This document shows positions 28,241 to 36,424 of a stretch of 64,000 bases of DNA, in pieces; the stretch's first letter is position 1; each line of letters starts with the position of its first letter. Location of the stretch: the NCBI RefSeq assembly GCF_022846435.1, contig NZ_AP025627.1:1212001-1276000 (forward strand), written 5' to 3'. The notes beneath the pieces are model-generated. The model did no database searches. It was not told where the DNA came from and was given only the letters and a program-made list of their open reading frames with translations. The position numbers and the translations under genes are program-made. The DNA comes from Parageobacillus sp. KH3-4 (GTDB lineage: Bacteria; Bacillota; Bacilli; Bacillales; Anoxybacillaceae).

Positions 28241-29611
28241 ATGTTAGGATTTTTACAGCGGCTTGGAAAAGCGTTAATGCTTCCAATTGCTGTTTTGCCA
28301 GCGGCAGGGTTGTTGCTTCGCTTAGGCCAGCCGGATTTATTGGATATTCCATTTATCGCAGCGACAGGTGATGCCATTTTTTCCAATTTAGCGCTTATTT
28401 TTGCGATCGGGGTTGCGGTTGGGTTCGCAAAAGATGGAAATGGCGCTGCGGCATTAGCTGGGGCGATTGGCTACTTTGTATTAACAAAAGGAGCCACTGC
28501 CATTGACAAAGATATTAATATGTCCGTACTAGGCGGAATCATTTCTGGTGTGATTGCCGGACTGCTGTATAACCGCTACCATAATATAAAATTACCGGAT
28601 TGGCTTGGATTTTTCGGAGGGAAGCGATTTGTTCCGATTGTCACTTCTTTTGTGATGCTTGTATTAGCATTAGTTTTTGGATATATATGGCCGCCGATTC
28701 AAGATGGAATTAACGCAATCGGCAAATGGATTGTCGGCGCTGGTGCGATCGGAACTGGCATTTTTGGATTGTTAAACCGATTGCTTATTCCGATTGGATT
28801 GCATCATGTATTGAACAATTTTGTCTGGTTTGTGTTTGGCGAGTATAACGGAAAAACTGGAGATTTATGGCGGTTCTTCGCGGGGGATCCAGATGCCGGC
28901 ATTTTTATGGCGGGATTTTTCCCAATTATGATGTTCGGTCTTCCAGCTGCAGCAATTGCCATGATTGCCGCAGCGAAAAAAGAGCGGCGCAAAGCGGTAT
29001 CCGGCGCTCTTCTTGGAGTCGCGTTCACATCGTTTTTAACGGGAATTACGGAGCCGATTGAGTTTTTATTTATGTTTTTGTCACCTCTGCTTTATGTCGT
29101 TCATGCCGTGTTAACCGGTCTTTCGCTGGCAATTGCGACAATGCTTGGCGTTCATCACGGTTTTACTTTCTCAGCCGGTGCGATTGACTTCTTCTTAAAC
29201 TATGGAATTGCACAAAGACCTTATTTGTTAATTGTTCAAGGAATCATTTATGCGGTGGTCTATTTCGTTGTATTCTATTTCCTTATTACAAAGCTAGATT
29301 TGAAAACGCCGGGACGAGAAGAAGATGAGGCAGAAGGCGAATTTGCCAGCAGCGATGCAGCCAAGGCGGGCGCCAAATATGAAAGTCTTGCTGTAAAATA
29401 TATGGAAGCATTAGGCGGAAAAGAAAATCTTACGCAAATTGACAATTGCGTTACACGCCTGCGCTTAAAAGTGAAAGATATGTCGAAAGTCAATGAGGAG
29501 GAACTGAAACGGTTAGGTGCCAAAGGCGTTATCCGCCTCAATCAAACAGATGTGCAAGTCATTGTCGGCACCGATGTCGAGTTTGTCGCCAGTGAACTGA
29601 AAAAGCTATAA
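28241..29611 (+). CDS. nagP: PTS N-acetylglucosamine permease, EIICB
   Basis: The 456-residue membrane permease takes up GlcNAc and phosphorylates it at C6. The EIIC domain (residues 1-355) has about ten membrane segments with the sugar-binding GITEPIEFLFMF motif near 275. The EIIB domain (about 380-456) contains the phosphorylated cysteine C403 in IDNCVTRLRLK. No EIIA domain is attached, so a EIIA from another permease must supply phosphate. RBS GAGGGGGAG before ATG 28241. Location within the NagR operon makes GlcNAc rather than glucose the likely substrate. Confidence 0.92.
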   Translation: MLGFLQRLGKALMLPIAVLPAAGLLLRLGQPDLLDIPFIAATGDAIFSNLALIFAIGVAVGFAKDGNGAAALAGAIGYFVLTKGATAIDKDINMSVLGGIISGVIAGLLYNRYHNIKLPDWLGFFGGKRFVPIVTSFVMLVLALVFGYIWPPIQDGINAIGKWIVGAGAIGTGIFGLLNRLLIPIGLHHVLNNFVWFVFGEYNGKTGDLWRFFAGDPDAGIFMAGFFPIMMFGLPAAAIAMIAAAKKERRKAVSGALLGVAFTSFLTGITEPIEFLFMFLSPLLYVVHAVLTGLSLAIATMLGVHHGFTFSAGAIDFFLNYGIAQRPYLLIVQGIIYAVVYFVVFYFLITKLDLKTPGREEDEAEGEFASSDAAKAGAKYESLAVKYMEALGGKENLTQIDNCVTRLRLKVKDMSKVNEEELKRLGAKGVIRLNQTDVQVIVGTDVEFVASELKKL

Positions 29612-29622
29612 CCAAAAGAAAA

Positions 29623-29663
29623 GCGTTCCAGCTCTTTTCAGCGAAAGGTGAGAGCTGGAATGC
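29623..29663 (+). terminator. Hairpin between nagP and the TIM-barrel-like gene
   Basis: A 13-base stem GCGTTCCAGCTCT / AGAGCTGGAATGC (one G-T pair) with a long loop. No good T run follows, so it may be a partial terminator or an RNA-processing stabiliser within the operon. Confidence 0.5.
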
Positions 29664-29707
29664 CTATTTCAATAGAAATATCATTGTAAATCAAGGAGGA
29701 ACATGCA

Positions 29708-30625
29708 ATGAAGCGGTTGCTAGACTGTAGCGCCTCGGATTTTCGCCGTATGGACGGAAAAGAGCTGAAGCAATCGATGCAGGCAGCAGAAGGAAGAACC
29801 ATTGTCGCGGAAGTGATCGGTTCTGTTGCCCCGCTTTATCCGGAGGTGACGAATGCGGAATTGGCCGCGGCGTTTGGCGCGGATTTAATTTTATTGAACA
29901 TGTTTGATGTGTTCCAGCCGATGGTAAACGGATTGGATACAAAGGAGCCGGATCAAATGGTGGCACGTCTGAAGCAGTTAACGGGGCGGCCAGTCGGTGT
30001 CAATTTGGAGCCGGTTGACCTGAATGCGAAGCAGCTAGAGAATCTTGCTTCTCTTCCAAAAGGAAGAATGGCAACAGAAGAATCATTGCTAGAAGCAAAA
30101 CGTCTAGGTTTTGATTTTATCTGCCTAACCGGAAATCCGAAAACAGGTGTAACAAATGATGAAATTATCCGCGCGATTGAAACAGCCCGTGCCGTTTTTG
30201 GGGAAGAAGGCCTTATTATCGCGGGAAAGATGCACGCAGCAGGTGTCGCCAACGAAACGGGAGCTAGTATTGTATCTGAAGAAGTGGTTGCGCGTTTTGT
30301 TCGTGCCGGAGCTGACATCATTCTTATGCCGGCGCCGGGAACTGTGCCGGGAGCGACATTAGAAAGAACAGAACAACTTGTTCGGATTGCCCATGAACAT
30401 GGGGCATTGGCGATGCTTACGATCGGCACGAGCCAGGAAGGGGCTGACGAGGATACAATCCGGCAAATCGCGCTCGCAAGCAAAATGGCCGGCGCTGACC
30501 TGTACCATATCGGTGACGCTGGCTACCACGGCATCGCTGTTCCAGAAAACATTATGACATATTCCATCACCATCCGCGGCAAGCGCCATACATATATTCG
30601 CATGGCGAGGTCGCCGTTGCGATAA
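29708..30625 (+). CDS. Probable TIM-barrel protein beside the GlcNAc PTS (function unknown)
   Basis: A 305-residue soluble protein with alternating strand-helix units typical of an eight-fold barrel: GRTIVAEVIGSVAPLYPEVTN, GADLILLNMFDVFQ, GVNLEPVD, GFDFICLTGNPKTGVTN, GLIIAGKMHAAGV, GADIILMPAPGTVPG, AMLTIGTSQEGADE and ADLYHIGDAGYHG. I believe relatives are annotated as DUF7916 and often lie beside PTS operons, but I cannot state a reaction. Strong RBS CAAGGAGG before ATG 29708. Position after nagP suggests a role in amino-sugar use. A barrel epimerase or aldolase is possible; there is no direct evidence. Confidence 0.75.
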   Translation: MKRLLDCSASDFRRMDGKELKQSMQAAEGRTIVAEVIGSVAPLYPEVTNAELAAAFGADLILLNMFDVFQPMVNGLDTKEPDQMVARLKQLTGRPVGVNLEPVDLNAKQLENLASLPKGRMATEESLLEAKRLGFDFICLTGNPKTGVTNDEIIRAIETARAVFGEEGLIIAGKMHAAGVANETGASIVSEEVVARFVRAGADIILMPAPGTVPGATLERTEQLVRIAHEHGALAMLTIGTSQEGADEDTIRQIALASKMAGADLYHIGDAGYHGIAVPENIMTYSITIRGKRHTYIRMARSPLR

Positions 30626-30631
30626 AATGAA

Positions 30632-30668
30632 CGGCATTTTTATTTCAAGTGGAAACTTGCCGCCTTTT
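30632..30668 (+). terminator. Terminator after the TIM-barrel-like gene
   Basis: Stem CAAGT/ACTTG with an outer CGG/CCG pair and a CCTTTTTG tail; it closes the nag region. Confidence 0.6.
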
Positions 30669-30714
30669 TGTTGCGCATATTTAACAGAAAGGAAAAATGA
30701 AAGGAGACCATCAC

Positions 30715-30909
30715 ATGTTTTCCTTATCTTCCTTATCTCCAACTTGTTCCGTTTGTGGGAAGCCGATTGAAAAAAATGAGCCTATCTATGTGCGCATGAG
30801 ATACCCGTCGTACAGAGGAATGGTAGAAATTACTGCTTTCCTCAAGCATGAAGGAACCATTATTTGCGATGGTTGTTTTTTGCAAGAACAGAATAATCAT
30901 GAAAAATGA
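30715..30909 (+). CDS. Small CxxC zinc-ribbon-like protein
   Basis: A 64-residue protein with two cysteine pairs, CSVCGKPI near residue 11 and CDGCFLQEQ near 54, probably one zinc site. The RBS AAAGGAG precedes ATG 30715. Homologues in Bacillaceae are frequently labelled as an iron-hydroxamate transporter component, which I think is a misannotation because the chain is far too short. Function unknown. It directly precedes the decayed yvbH-like gene and might once have been in one transcript with it. Confidence 0.75.
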   Translation: MFSLSSLSPTCSVCGKPIEKNEPIYVRMRYPSYRGMVEITAFLKHEGTIICDGCFLQEQNNHEK

Positions 30910-30922
30910 AAGAAGCTGCGCG

Positions 30923-31528
30923 ATGTTTGGAAAAATCGCTGCCGATGTGCGCGGGTTAAGCGACATCGGCCGGTCATTAAGCCGGAAAACTACGATAAAG
31001 TCGCTGCCGATGATTGCGTGATGCATGAAGAAAGGGGAAAAGGCTTATTTCTTGATTAAGCCGAAGTCGGATGAGTATTGTTTTGCCAATAAAGCGATGA
31101 TTCATTTGGATGGCACGAGCACAGCAAGAAAAAAGCGCGTATTGCGCTGCAACGATTATTATAAGCGCCCGATTTCCGAGGCATCGCTTGAGACAGCAAG
31201 CACGGTTAATTTGGATGTCGAAACTAAATTTAAAATCCGCGCACACGCTTATTCGATTGACGTTCATAAAAAACGTTTAGAAAAACTAAAAGATTTTTAT
31301 TGAAAATTGCCGAGCTTTGCCATGAAACCGGAAACGAAGCTGGAATATGCGCAGAAAAGCTTGATGTTGACCGCTAACGTATTTGGGCGCATGAAAAGCG
31401 GGACAAATCATGTTTTGGCGGATTTCAAAGCGGTAAATGAACTCGCGTTTCAATGGCCCGTCGATGCGAAAACAAAATATACGGTGAAAGACTTCGGCTT
31501 TGTGTTGGAGCGCTACATTGACAATTAA
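30923..31528 (+). pseudogene. yvbH: Decayed yvbH-like (bacterial PH domain) gene
   Basis: Pieces of one protein can be followed across three frames: MFGKIAADVRGLSDIG from ATG 30923; then KPENYDKVAADDCVMHEE in a shifted frame from about 30976; then GEKAYFLIKPKSDEYCFANKAMIHLDG in another frame from about 31029; then past a TGA at 31301-31303 to LEYAQKSL and TKYTVKDFGFVLERYIDN at 31528. Together they match B. subtilis YvbH (PF14470-type PH domain plus helical C-terminus) along its length. At least two frameshifts and one stop, and a shortened stretch near 31303, make it non-functional unless the assembly is wrong. Confidence 0.85.
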
Positions 31529-31535
31529 GCTTATC

Positions 31536-31561
31536 GCCGCCTTGCATAAGGCGGCTTTTTT
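31536..31561 (+). terminator. Terminator after the yvbH pseudogene
   Basis: Perfect 8-base stem GCCGCCTT (31536-31543) / AAGGCGGC (31548-31555), tetraloop GCAT, then six T residues. Confidence 0.9.
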
Positions 31562-31592
31562 GCCTGTTTGCAAGCGACGTCTTATTTTTTTA

Positions 31593-31621
31593 TTGCAAAA
31601 CCTTTTTTCTTCCATTAACAT
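31593..31621 (+). promoter_or_regulatory. Possible promoter of the cobalamin operon
   Basis: TTGCAA (31593-31598), 17-base spacer, TAACAT (31616-31621), about 40 bases before the riboswitch. The -10 is poor, so this is a tentative call. Confidence 0.4.
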
Positions 31622-31657
31622 TATAACTGTCAACTGCTCGACAATTTTATACAGCAG

Positions 31658-31846
31658 CGGCAAGGTGCCAAATAGAGCGGTTCGCTCTTCATGGCTTAAT
31701 AGGGAATCTGGTGAAAGTCCAGAACTGTCCCCGCAACTGTAAATGCGGACGAAATGAGATGACCACTGTACGGTGGAATGGCAAGCGCCGTTTGCCGTAT
31801 GGGAAGGCTCAGAGTAGGATGAAGCATGAGTCAGTAGACCTGCCTT
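31658..31846 (+). ncRNA. Cobalamin (adenosylcobalamin) riboswitch
   Basis: Conserved elements in order: AAGGTGCC, TAATAGGGAATCTGGTGAAA, CCAGAACTGTCCCCGCAACTGTAA, and the distal GAAGCATGAGTCAGTAGACCTGCC. It precedes the corrinoid uptake operon by about 150 bases and should shut it off when coenzyme B12 is plentiful. Confidence 0.95.
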
Positions 31847-31877
31847 GTTCGCTTACTGTTTCCTAATCTTCGGGGGG

Positions 31878-31967
31878 TGAGATGAGGAAACGGCAACGGT
31901 GGCTGCTTTCGTGTGCACATTTATTGCCGTTTCTCGCTCATTCCGCGGTAGGAATGGGTTTTTTTAT
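31878..31967 (+). terminator. Cobalamin riboswitch expression platform
   Basis: A long stem pairs GAAACGGCAA (near 31886) with TTGCCGTTTC (near 31924), followed by a compact terminator TCATTCC (31938-31944) / GGAATG (31951-31956) with a T-rich tail. Alternative pairing probably links B12 binding to termination. Confidence 0.75.
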
Positions 31968-31997
31968 TTTATATAAATAAAGAAGGGGGAACAAAAG

Positions 31998-32954
31998 ATG
32001 AAAAAATGGAAACGGTATGTGCTGCTATTTGTATTTGCGCTGGCATTCGGCCTCTTATTCGGATGCAGCGGGGAAAACGCAAGCAAAGAGCCTGCCAAAA
32101 AAGAGGAGCCGAAAGCGGAGCAAGCAGCGTTTCCGGTAACGGTGAAAGATGGATCAGGGGAAGAAGTGACGATTAAGTCGGAACCGCGAAAAATCGTTTC
32201 TTTAATCCCAAGCAACACGGAAATCGCCTATGCGTTAGGATTAGGCGATAAAATCGTTGGCGTCAGCGATTTTGACAACTATCCGGAAGATGTGAAAAAG
32301 AAAGAAAAAATCGGCGGAATGGAGTTTAATGTGGAAAAAATCATTTCGCTGAAGCCAGATTTAGTGCTTGCTCATGCGTCAGGCGCGCATAATTCAAAAG
32401 ACGGGCTTCAGCAATTGAAAGATGCAGGCATTACTGTATTAGTTGTCAACGATGCGAAATCATTTGCGGACGTATATGATTCCATCGAGCTGATTGGCAA
32501 AGCGACTGGAACTGCCGATAAAGCGCAGGAAATCGTGAAAAATATGAAAACAAAATTAGAAGGGATAAAGGAAAAAGCAAAACAAATAAAAGAGGAAGAT
32601 CAAGCCAAAGTATGGGTGGAAGTATCGCCGCCGCCACAAATTTATACCGCCGGAAAAGGGACATTTATGGATGAGATGCTTCAAGCGATTTCTGCGAAAA
32701 ACGTTGCCGGTAATTTAGAAGGGTGGCCGATGGTCACAGAAGAAAAGGCGGTCGCGTACAAGCCGGATGTCATCATTACCACATACGGCGGAGCGAAGCA
32801 AGTATTGAACCGTCCTGCTTGGAAAGATGTCCCGGCGGTGAAAAACAAACGGGTGTATGATGTAAATACAGATTTAGTAAGCCGTCCGGGCCCACGCTTG
32901 ATCGAAGGAGTAGAGGAACTTGCAAAAGCAATTTACCCAGATATTTTCCAGTAA
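31998..32954 (+). CDS. btuF: Corrinoid ABC transporter binding lipoprotein BtuF
   Basis: A 318-residue extracytoplasmic binding protein. The signal peptide ends in lipobox LLFGC (C23), so it is a lipoprotein on the outer membrane face. The rest is a periplasmic-binding fold of the iron/B12 class (RKIVSLIPSNTEIAYALGLGDKIVG, DLVLAHASG). The riboswitch directly upstream identifies cobalamin or cobinamide as ligand. RBS GAAGGGGG before ATG 31998. Confidence 0.92.
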   Translation: MKKWKRYVLLFVFALAFGLLFGCSGENASKEPAKKEEPKAEQAAFPVTVKDGSGEEVTIKSEPRKIVSLIPSNTEIAYALGLGDKIVGVSDFDNYPEDVKKKEKIGGMEFNVEKIISLKPDLVLAHASGAHNSKDGLQQLKDAGITVLVVNDAKSFADVYDSIELIGKATGTADKAQEIVKNMKTKLEGIKEKAKQIKEEDQAKVWVEVSPPPQIYTAGKGTFMDEMLQAISAKNVAGNLEGWPMVTEEKAVAYKPDVIITTYGGAKQVLNRPAWKDVPAVKNKRVYDVNTDLVSRPGPRLIEGVEELAKAIYPDIFQ

Positions 32955-33972
32955 TATATGGATGTATGCAGTAGCAATAACGATCGTTATCATTTCGCTC
33001 TTGCTAGGGATATCGATAGGTTCTCTATCGATTCCCTTTTCTGCTATTATGAAGATCTTTTTATCACAATGGTTTGGATTAACATTGCCGGACGATGTTC
33101 CTAGGGATTTTGTGCAAATCGTGATGGCGATCCGCCTTCCCCGCGTGGTTTTGGCGTTTTTCGTAGGCGCTTCGCTCGCCGTCGCGGGAGCGGCGTTTCA
33201 AGGATTATTAAAAAACGCGCTTGCCGACCCGTATACGCTCGGCGTGTCGTCAGGCGCTTCTGTCGGCGCGGTTTTTGTCATTTTTTTCAACATTCAATTG
33301 CCGCTGTTTGGCACATTTACGCTTCCCGTTGTCAGCATTGTCTTTGGCCTTGCGACGCTCGTGCTTGTTCTTTTGTTTGCGCGGGCGGTGGAACGAAAAA
33401 TGTCCGTAGAAACGATCATTTTAGTTGGCATTATGTTTGGGGCGTTTTTCAGCGCGCTTATTTCCTTAATGATCGCGCTGACCGGGGAGGAATTGCGGCA
33501 AATTATTGCATGGCTGATGGGAAGCGTGGCGATGCGCGGCTGGAAGTATACGATGATGATGCTTCCGTTTTTTCTCGTCGGGGTAATGTTGCTGCTTTTC
33601 AATGCGCGCGAACTGAACGCCTTCGCTTTTGGAGAGTCGGCCGCTATGCACATCGGGGTCGATGTGGCGAAGCGAAAAGTGATGGTTTTAACCGGCGCTT
33701 CGCTGCTAACCGGCGCGGCGGTGTCGGTTTCTGGGACGATCGGTTTTGTCGGATTGGTCGTTCCCCACATGGTTCGCCTTGTCTGCGGCCCGAACCATCG
33801 TCTCCTTTTGCCGCTTTCCTTATTGTACGGCGGCGCGTTTCTCGTTCTTACTGATTTGTTGGCACGCACGATTATTTCGCCGAGAGAACTGCCAATCGGC
33901 GTGATTACGTCATTGATTGGCGCTCCTTTATTTGCATTGCTATTTTTTCGAAGAATGAGAAGAAAGACGTGA
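32920..33972 (+). CDS. btuC: Corrinoid ABC transporter permease BtuC
   Basis: A 350-residue FecCD-family permease with about nine to ten membrane segments; family motifs RLPRVVLAFFVGASLAVAG, LADPYTLGVSSGAS, and GFVGLVVPHMVRL. The TTG at 32920, inside the btuF end, has AAGGAG upstream and is preferred; ATG 32962 is an alternative with no ribosome site. It ends overlapping btuD (TGATG). Confidence 0.93.
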   Translation: MQKQFTQIFSSNIWMYAVAITIVIISLLLGISIGSLSIPFSAIMKIFLSQWFGLTLPDDVPRDFVQIVMAIRLPRVVLAFFVGASLAVAGAAFQGLLKNALADPYTLGVSSGASVGAVFVIFFNIQLPLFGTFTLPVVSIVFGLATLVLVLLFARAVERKMSVETIILVGIMFGAFFSALISLMIALTGEELRQIIAWLMGSVAMRGWKYTMMMLPFFLVGVMLLLFNARELNAFAFGESAAMHIGVDVAKRKVMVLTGASLLTGAAVSVSGTIGFVGLVVPHMVRLVCGPNHRLLLPLSLLYGGAFLVLTDLLARTIISPRELPIGVITSLIGAPLFALLFFRRMRRKT

Positions 33973-35456
33973 TGAATGTGCTTGAAGTGAACAACGTGTC
34001 TTACCGCTATCATCGCAAACGGGTTCTTCATAATGTGACGTTTACCGTAGCGAAAGGTGAAATATTTGGGGTTTTAGGGCCGAACGGAAGCGGGAAAACG
34101 ACGTTATTGAAGCTATTAAGCAAAGAGCTGCCGTTACAAAGCGGCAGTATTGCGGTGAACGGTCGGCCGCTTCGCTCTTTTTCGCAAAAAGAATGGGCGC
34201 GCTTTGCCGCAGTGCTTCCGCAAACAATGGATGCGGCGTTCGGATATACGGTCAAAGAAACGGTGGAACTTGGACGATACGCTCATCAAAGCGGCCTATT
34301 TCCAACATGGACGGCAGAAGATGAACAAGCGGTGAAAACGGCAATCGAAGAAGTGGGGCTAACGGAAAAGGCAGAAGAAGGAATTGACCGTTTGAGCGGG
34401 GGAGAACGTCAGCGCGTTTATTTAGCAAGGGCGCTTGCGCAGCAGCCCCGGCTTTTGTTGCTGGACGAACCGACGAATCATATGGACATTACCCAACAAA
34501 TAAAGCTATTGGACCAGCTTGTCCGATGGGCGAAAGAAAAAATGCTCACCGTTGTTGCGATTTTTCATGATATCAACATTGCTAGTTTATATTGTGACAG
34601 GCTTTTAATGCTAAAAAGCGGCGAGGTAGTTGCACTAGGGGCACCGGAAGAATTGATGGAGCGTGAACTGTTAAATTCTGTATTCCAAGCGCCGGTAAGC
34701 AGGCAAGCGCATCCGACCGTCTCCAAACCGCTCATGGCGTTTTTGCGCGAATGGGAGTTTCCTCGTTTACAACGCGGCGAACTGCGTGAACGATTCATGT
34801 GGAAAATGTTGGAGGACTGCGTCGCCATCAGCGCCTCCTCGCCGCTGAAGGTGTTATCATCAGCGCTTGTCGGATCAGGATTTCAATGGGCGACACATTT
34901 TGTCAATCGCCAAGTTTCCAAAGATTATGATTGCAAAGATGCGGAAGCAGAGATGAAACATTATTTGCGGCGCCGCGGCTTTCCCGTCCAACAAACGATT
35001 GGAATGATGACCGCTGTTTCGGTCGAAGATGCCGTTTGCATGTATGAAAAACACGACGCGTTTTCTGTATGGACCGTCGTGACCGCTGGAGTGGGAAACG
35101 CCGTCGATGCCGCACAGGCGTGGAAACGGGCGCGGTTCGATCAAAAAATTGGCACAATCAACATTATCGTATTCATTGACGGGAATTTAACGGAGGCAGC
35201 ATATGTGCAAGCAGTAATGACGGCGACGGAAGCGAAAACAAAAGCGCTATACGATGAAAAAATTATCGATCCGGAGACAAACACTTATGCAACAGGAACA
35301 TCGACGGATTGCATCGCGATTGCTGCGACGCAAACAGGGAAAACATTTCCATATGCTGGAACGATCACGCCGCTTGGGAAAGCGATAGGGCGCACCGTTT
35401 ATGAAGCGACAAAAGAAGCGTTGCGCCGCTATCAACAGCGGAGGGGATCGTCGTGA
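33972..35456 (+). CDS. Fusion of ABC ATPase BtuD with adenosylcobinamide amidohydrolase CbiZ
   Basis: The 494-residue protein joins two activities. Residues 1 to about 255 are an ABC ATPase with Walker A GPNGSGKTT (36-44), signature LSGGERQRV (from 141) and Walker B LLLLDEPTNH. From about residue 265 a CbiZ domain follows (CVAISASSPLKVLSSALVGSG, TAVSVEDAV, VVTAGVGNAVDAA, and TGTSTDCIAIAATQ). CbiZ removes the aminopropanol tail of adenosylcobinamide to give cobyric acid for re-synthesis. Linkage of import to remodelling in one chain is known in some Bacillaceae. The gene ends overlapping cbiB (GTGA). Confidence 0.92.
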   Translation: MNVLEVNNVSYRYHRKRVLHNVTFTVAKGEIFGVLGPNGSGKTTLLKLLSKELPLQSGSIAVNGRPLRSFSQKEWARFAAVLPQTMDAAFGYTVKETVELGRYAHQSGLFPTWTAEDEQAVKTAIEEVGLTEKAEEGIDRLSGGERQRVYLARALAQQPRLLLLDEPTNHMDITQQIKLLDQLVRWAKEKMLTVVAIFHDINIASLYCDRLLMLKSGEVVALGAPEELMERELLNSVFQAPVSRQAHPTVSKPLMAFLREWEFPRLQRGELRERFMWKMLEDCVAISASSPLKVLSSALVGSGFQWATHFVNRQVSKDYDCKDAEAEMKHYLRRRGFPVQQTIGMMTAVSVEDAVCMYEKHDAFSVWTVVTAGVGNAVDAAQAWKRARFDQKIGTINIIVFIDGNLTEAAYVQAVMTATEAKTKALYDEKIIDPETNTYATGTSTDCIAIAATQTGKTFPYAGTITPLGKAIGRTVYEATKEALRRYQQRRGSS

Positions 35457-36424
35457 GCCATCTTTTCGCGATTGCGCTGGCATTGTTGCTTGATGTGCTG
35501 ATTGGAGACCCTCGTTGGCTCCCGCATCCTGTGCGCGCGATCGGATCGTTGATTGCTTTTTTGGATCAACGACTGAATCAAGGGCGGTATCGGCGCGCAA
35601 AAGGAATCGTCGCCGCCGTGGCGGTAACGGGAATCGTCTACGGCCTGTCGTTTTTTGCTGTATATATCAGTTATTCGCTTTCGTCGCTGTTTGGCGTGAT
35701 CGTCGAAGCGGTCCTGATTTTTACGGCGATCGCCGCGAAAAGCTTGCAGGAAGCTGCCTGGAATGTGCTCATTCCTTTGGAACAGGGAGACATGGAAAAA
35801 GCGCGGCGCGAATTAAGCATGATTGTCGGCAGGGATACAGAAAATTTGGGAGAATCGGAAATCGTGCGCGCTTGTGTGGAAACGGTGGCGGAAAATACGA
35901 GCGATGGCATTACCGCGCCGCTGTTTTACGCTTTCATCGGCGGTGCGCCGTTGGCGCTTTTTTACCGGGCCGTGAACACATGCGATTCGATGCTCGGTTA
36001 CAAAAATAATACGTATCGCGAGTTTGGCTGGGCGTCCGCTCGTTTGGACGATGTTGTTAACTACGTGCCGGCTCGCCTGACGGCGATGGTGATGGTATTG
36101 GTTCATGGCGGAAGGCGAATGCGCCATTGCTTTCGGGTGCTTTTTCGCGACGCCCGCAAGCATCCAAGCCCAAACAGCGGGTGGCCGGAGGCGGCGATGG
36201 CGGCGCTTCTTGGCGTGCAGCTTGGCGGAACGAATACATATAAAGGAATCGTTTCACACCGTCCGACGATCGGCGATCCGCTCATTCCGCTGAAAAAAGA
36301 TCATATTCGCCAAGCGGTGCGGATCATGCTCGTGACGGTTTTATCGTTTGCGATATTGCTTTTTATAGGGGGGATGATGATTGAATTTGCCAGCGCATGG
36401 CGCAAATCCTCAGCAATTGTATAA
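35453..36424 (+). CDS. cbiB: Adenosylcobinamide-phosphate synthase CbiB
   Basis: The 323-residue membrane enzyme attaches (R)-1-aminopropanol O-2-phosphate to cobyric acid. Motifs: LLDVLIGDPRWLPHPVRAIG at the N-terminus, ENTSDGITAPLFYAFIGGAPLA near residue 148, TCDSMLGYKNNTYREFGWASARLDD near 182 and GWPEAAMAALLGVQLGG near 242. GTG start 35453 overlaps the previous stop. Also named cobD in the aerobic nomenclature. Confidence 0.95.
   Translation: MSHLFAIALALLLDVLIGDPRWLPHPVRAIGSLIAFLDQRLNQGRYRRAKGIVAAVAVTGIVYGLSFFAVYISYSLSSLFGVIVEAVLIFTAIAAKSLQEAAWNVLIPLEQGDMEKARRELSMIVGRDTENLGESEIVRACVETVAENTSDGITAPLFYAFIGGAPLALFYRAVNTCDSMLGYKNNTYREFGWASARLDDVVNYVPARLTAMVMVLVHGGRRMRHCFRVLFRDARKHPSPNSGWPEAAMAALLGVQLGGTNTYKGIVSHRPTIGDPLIPLKKDHIRQAVRIMLVTVLSFAILLFIGGMMIEFASAWRKSSAIV

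Noticed and set aside
31025-31528. Two separate small genes (31025-31303 and 31307-31528)
   Set aside because: Both are consecutive pieces of one YvbH-like protein split by a stop; neither has its own ribosome site.
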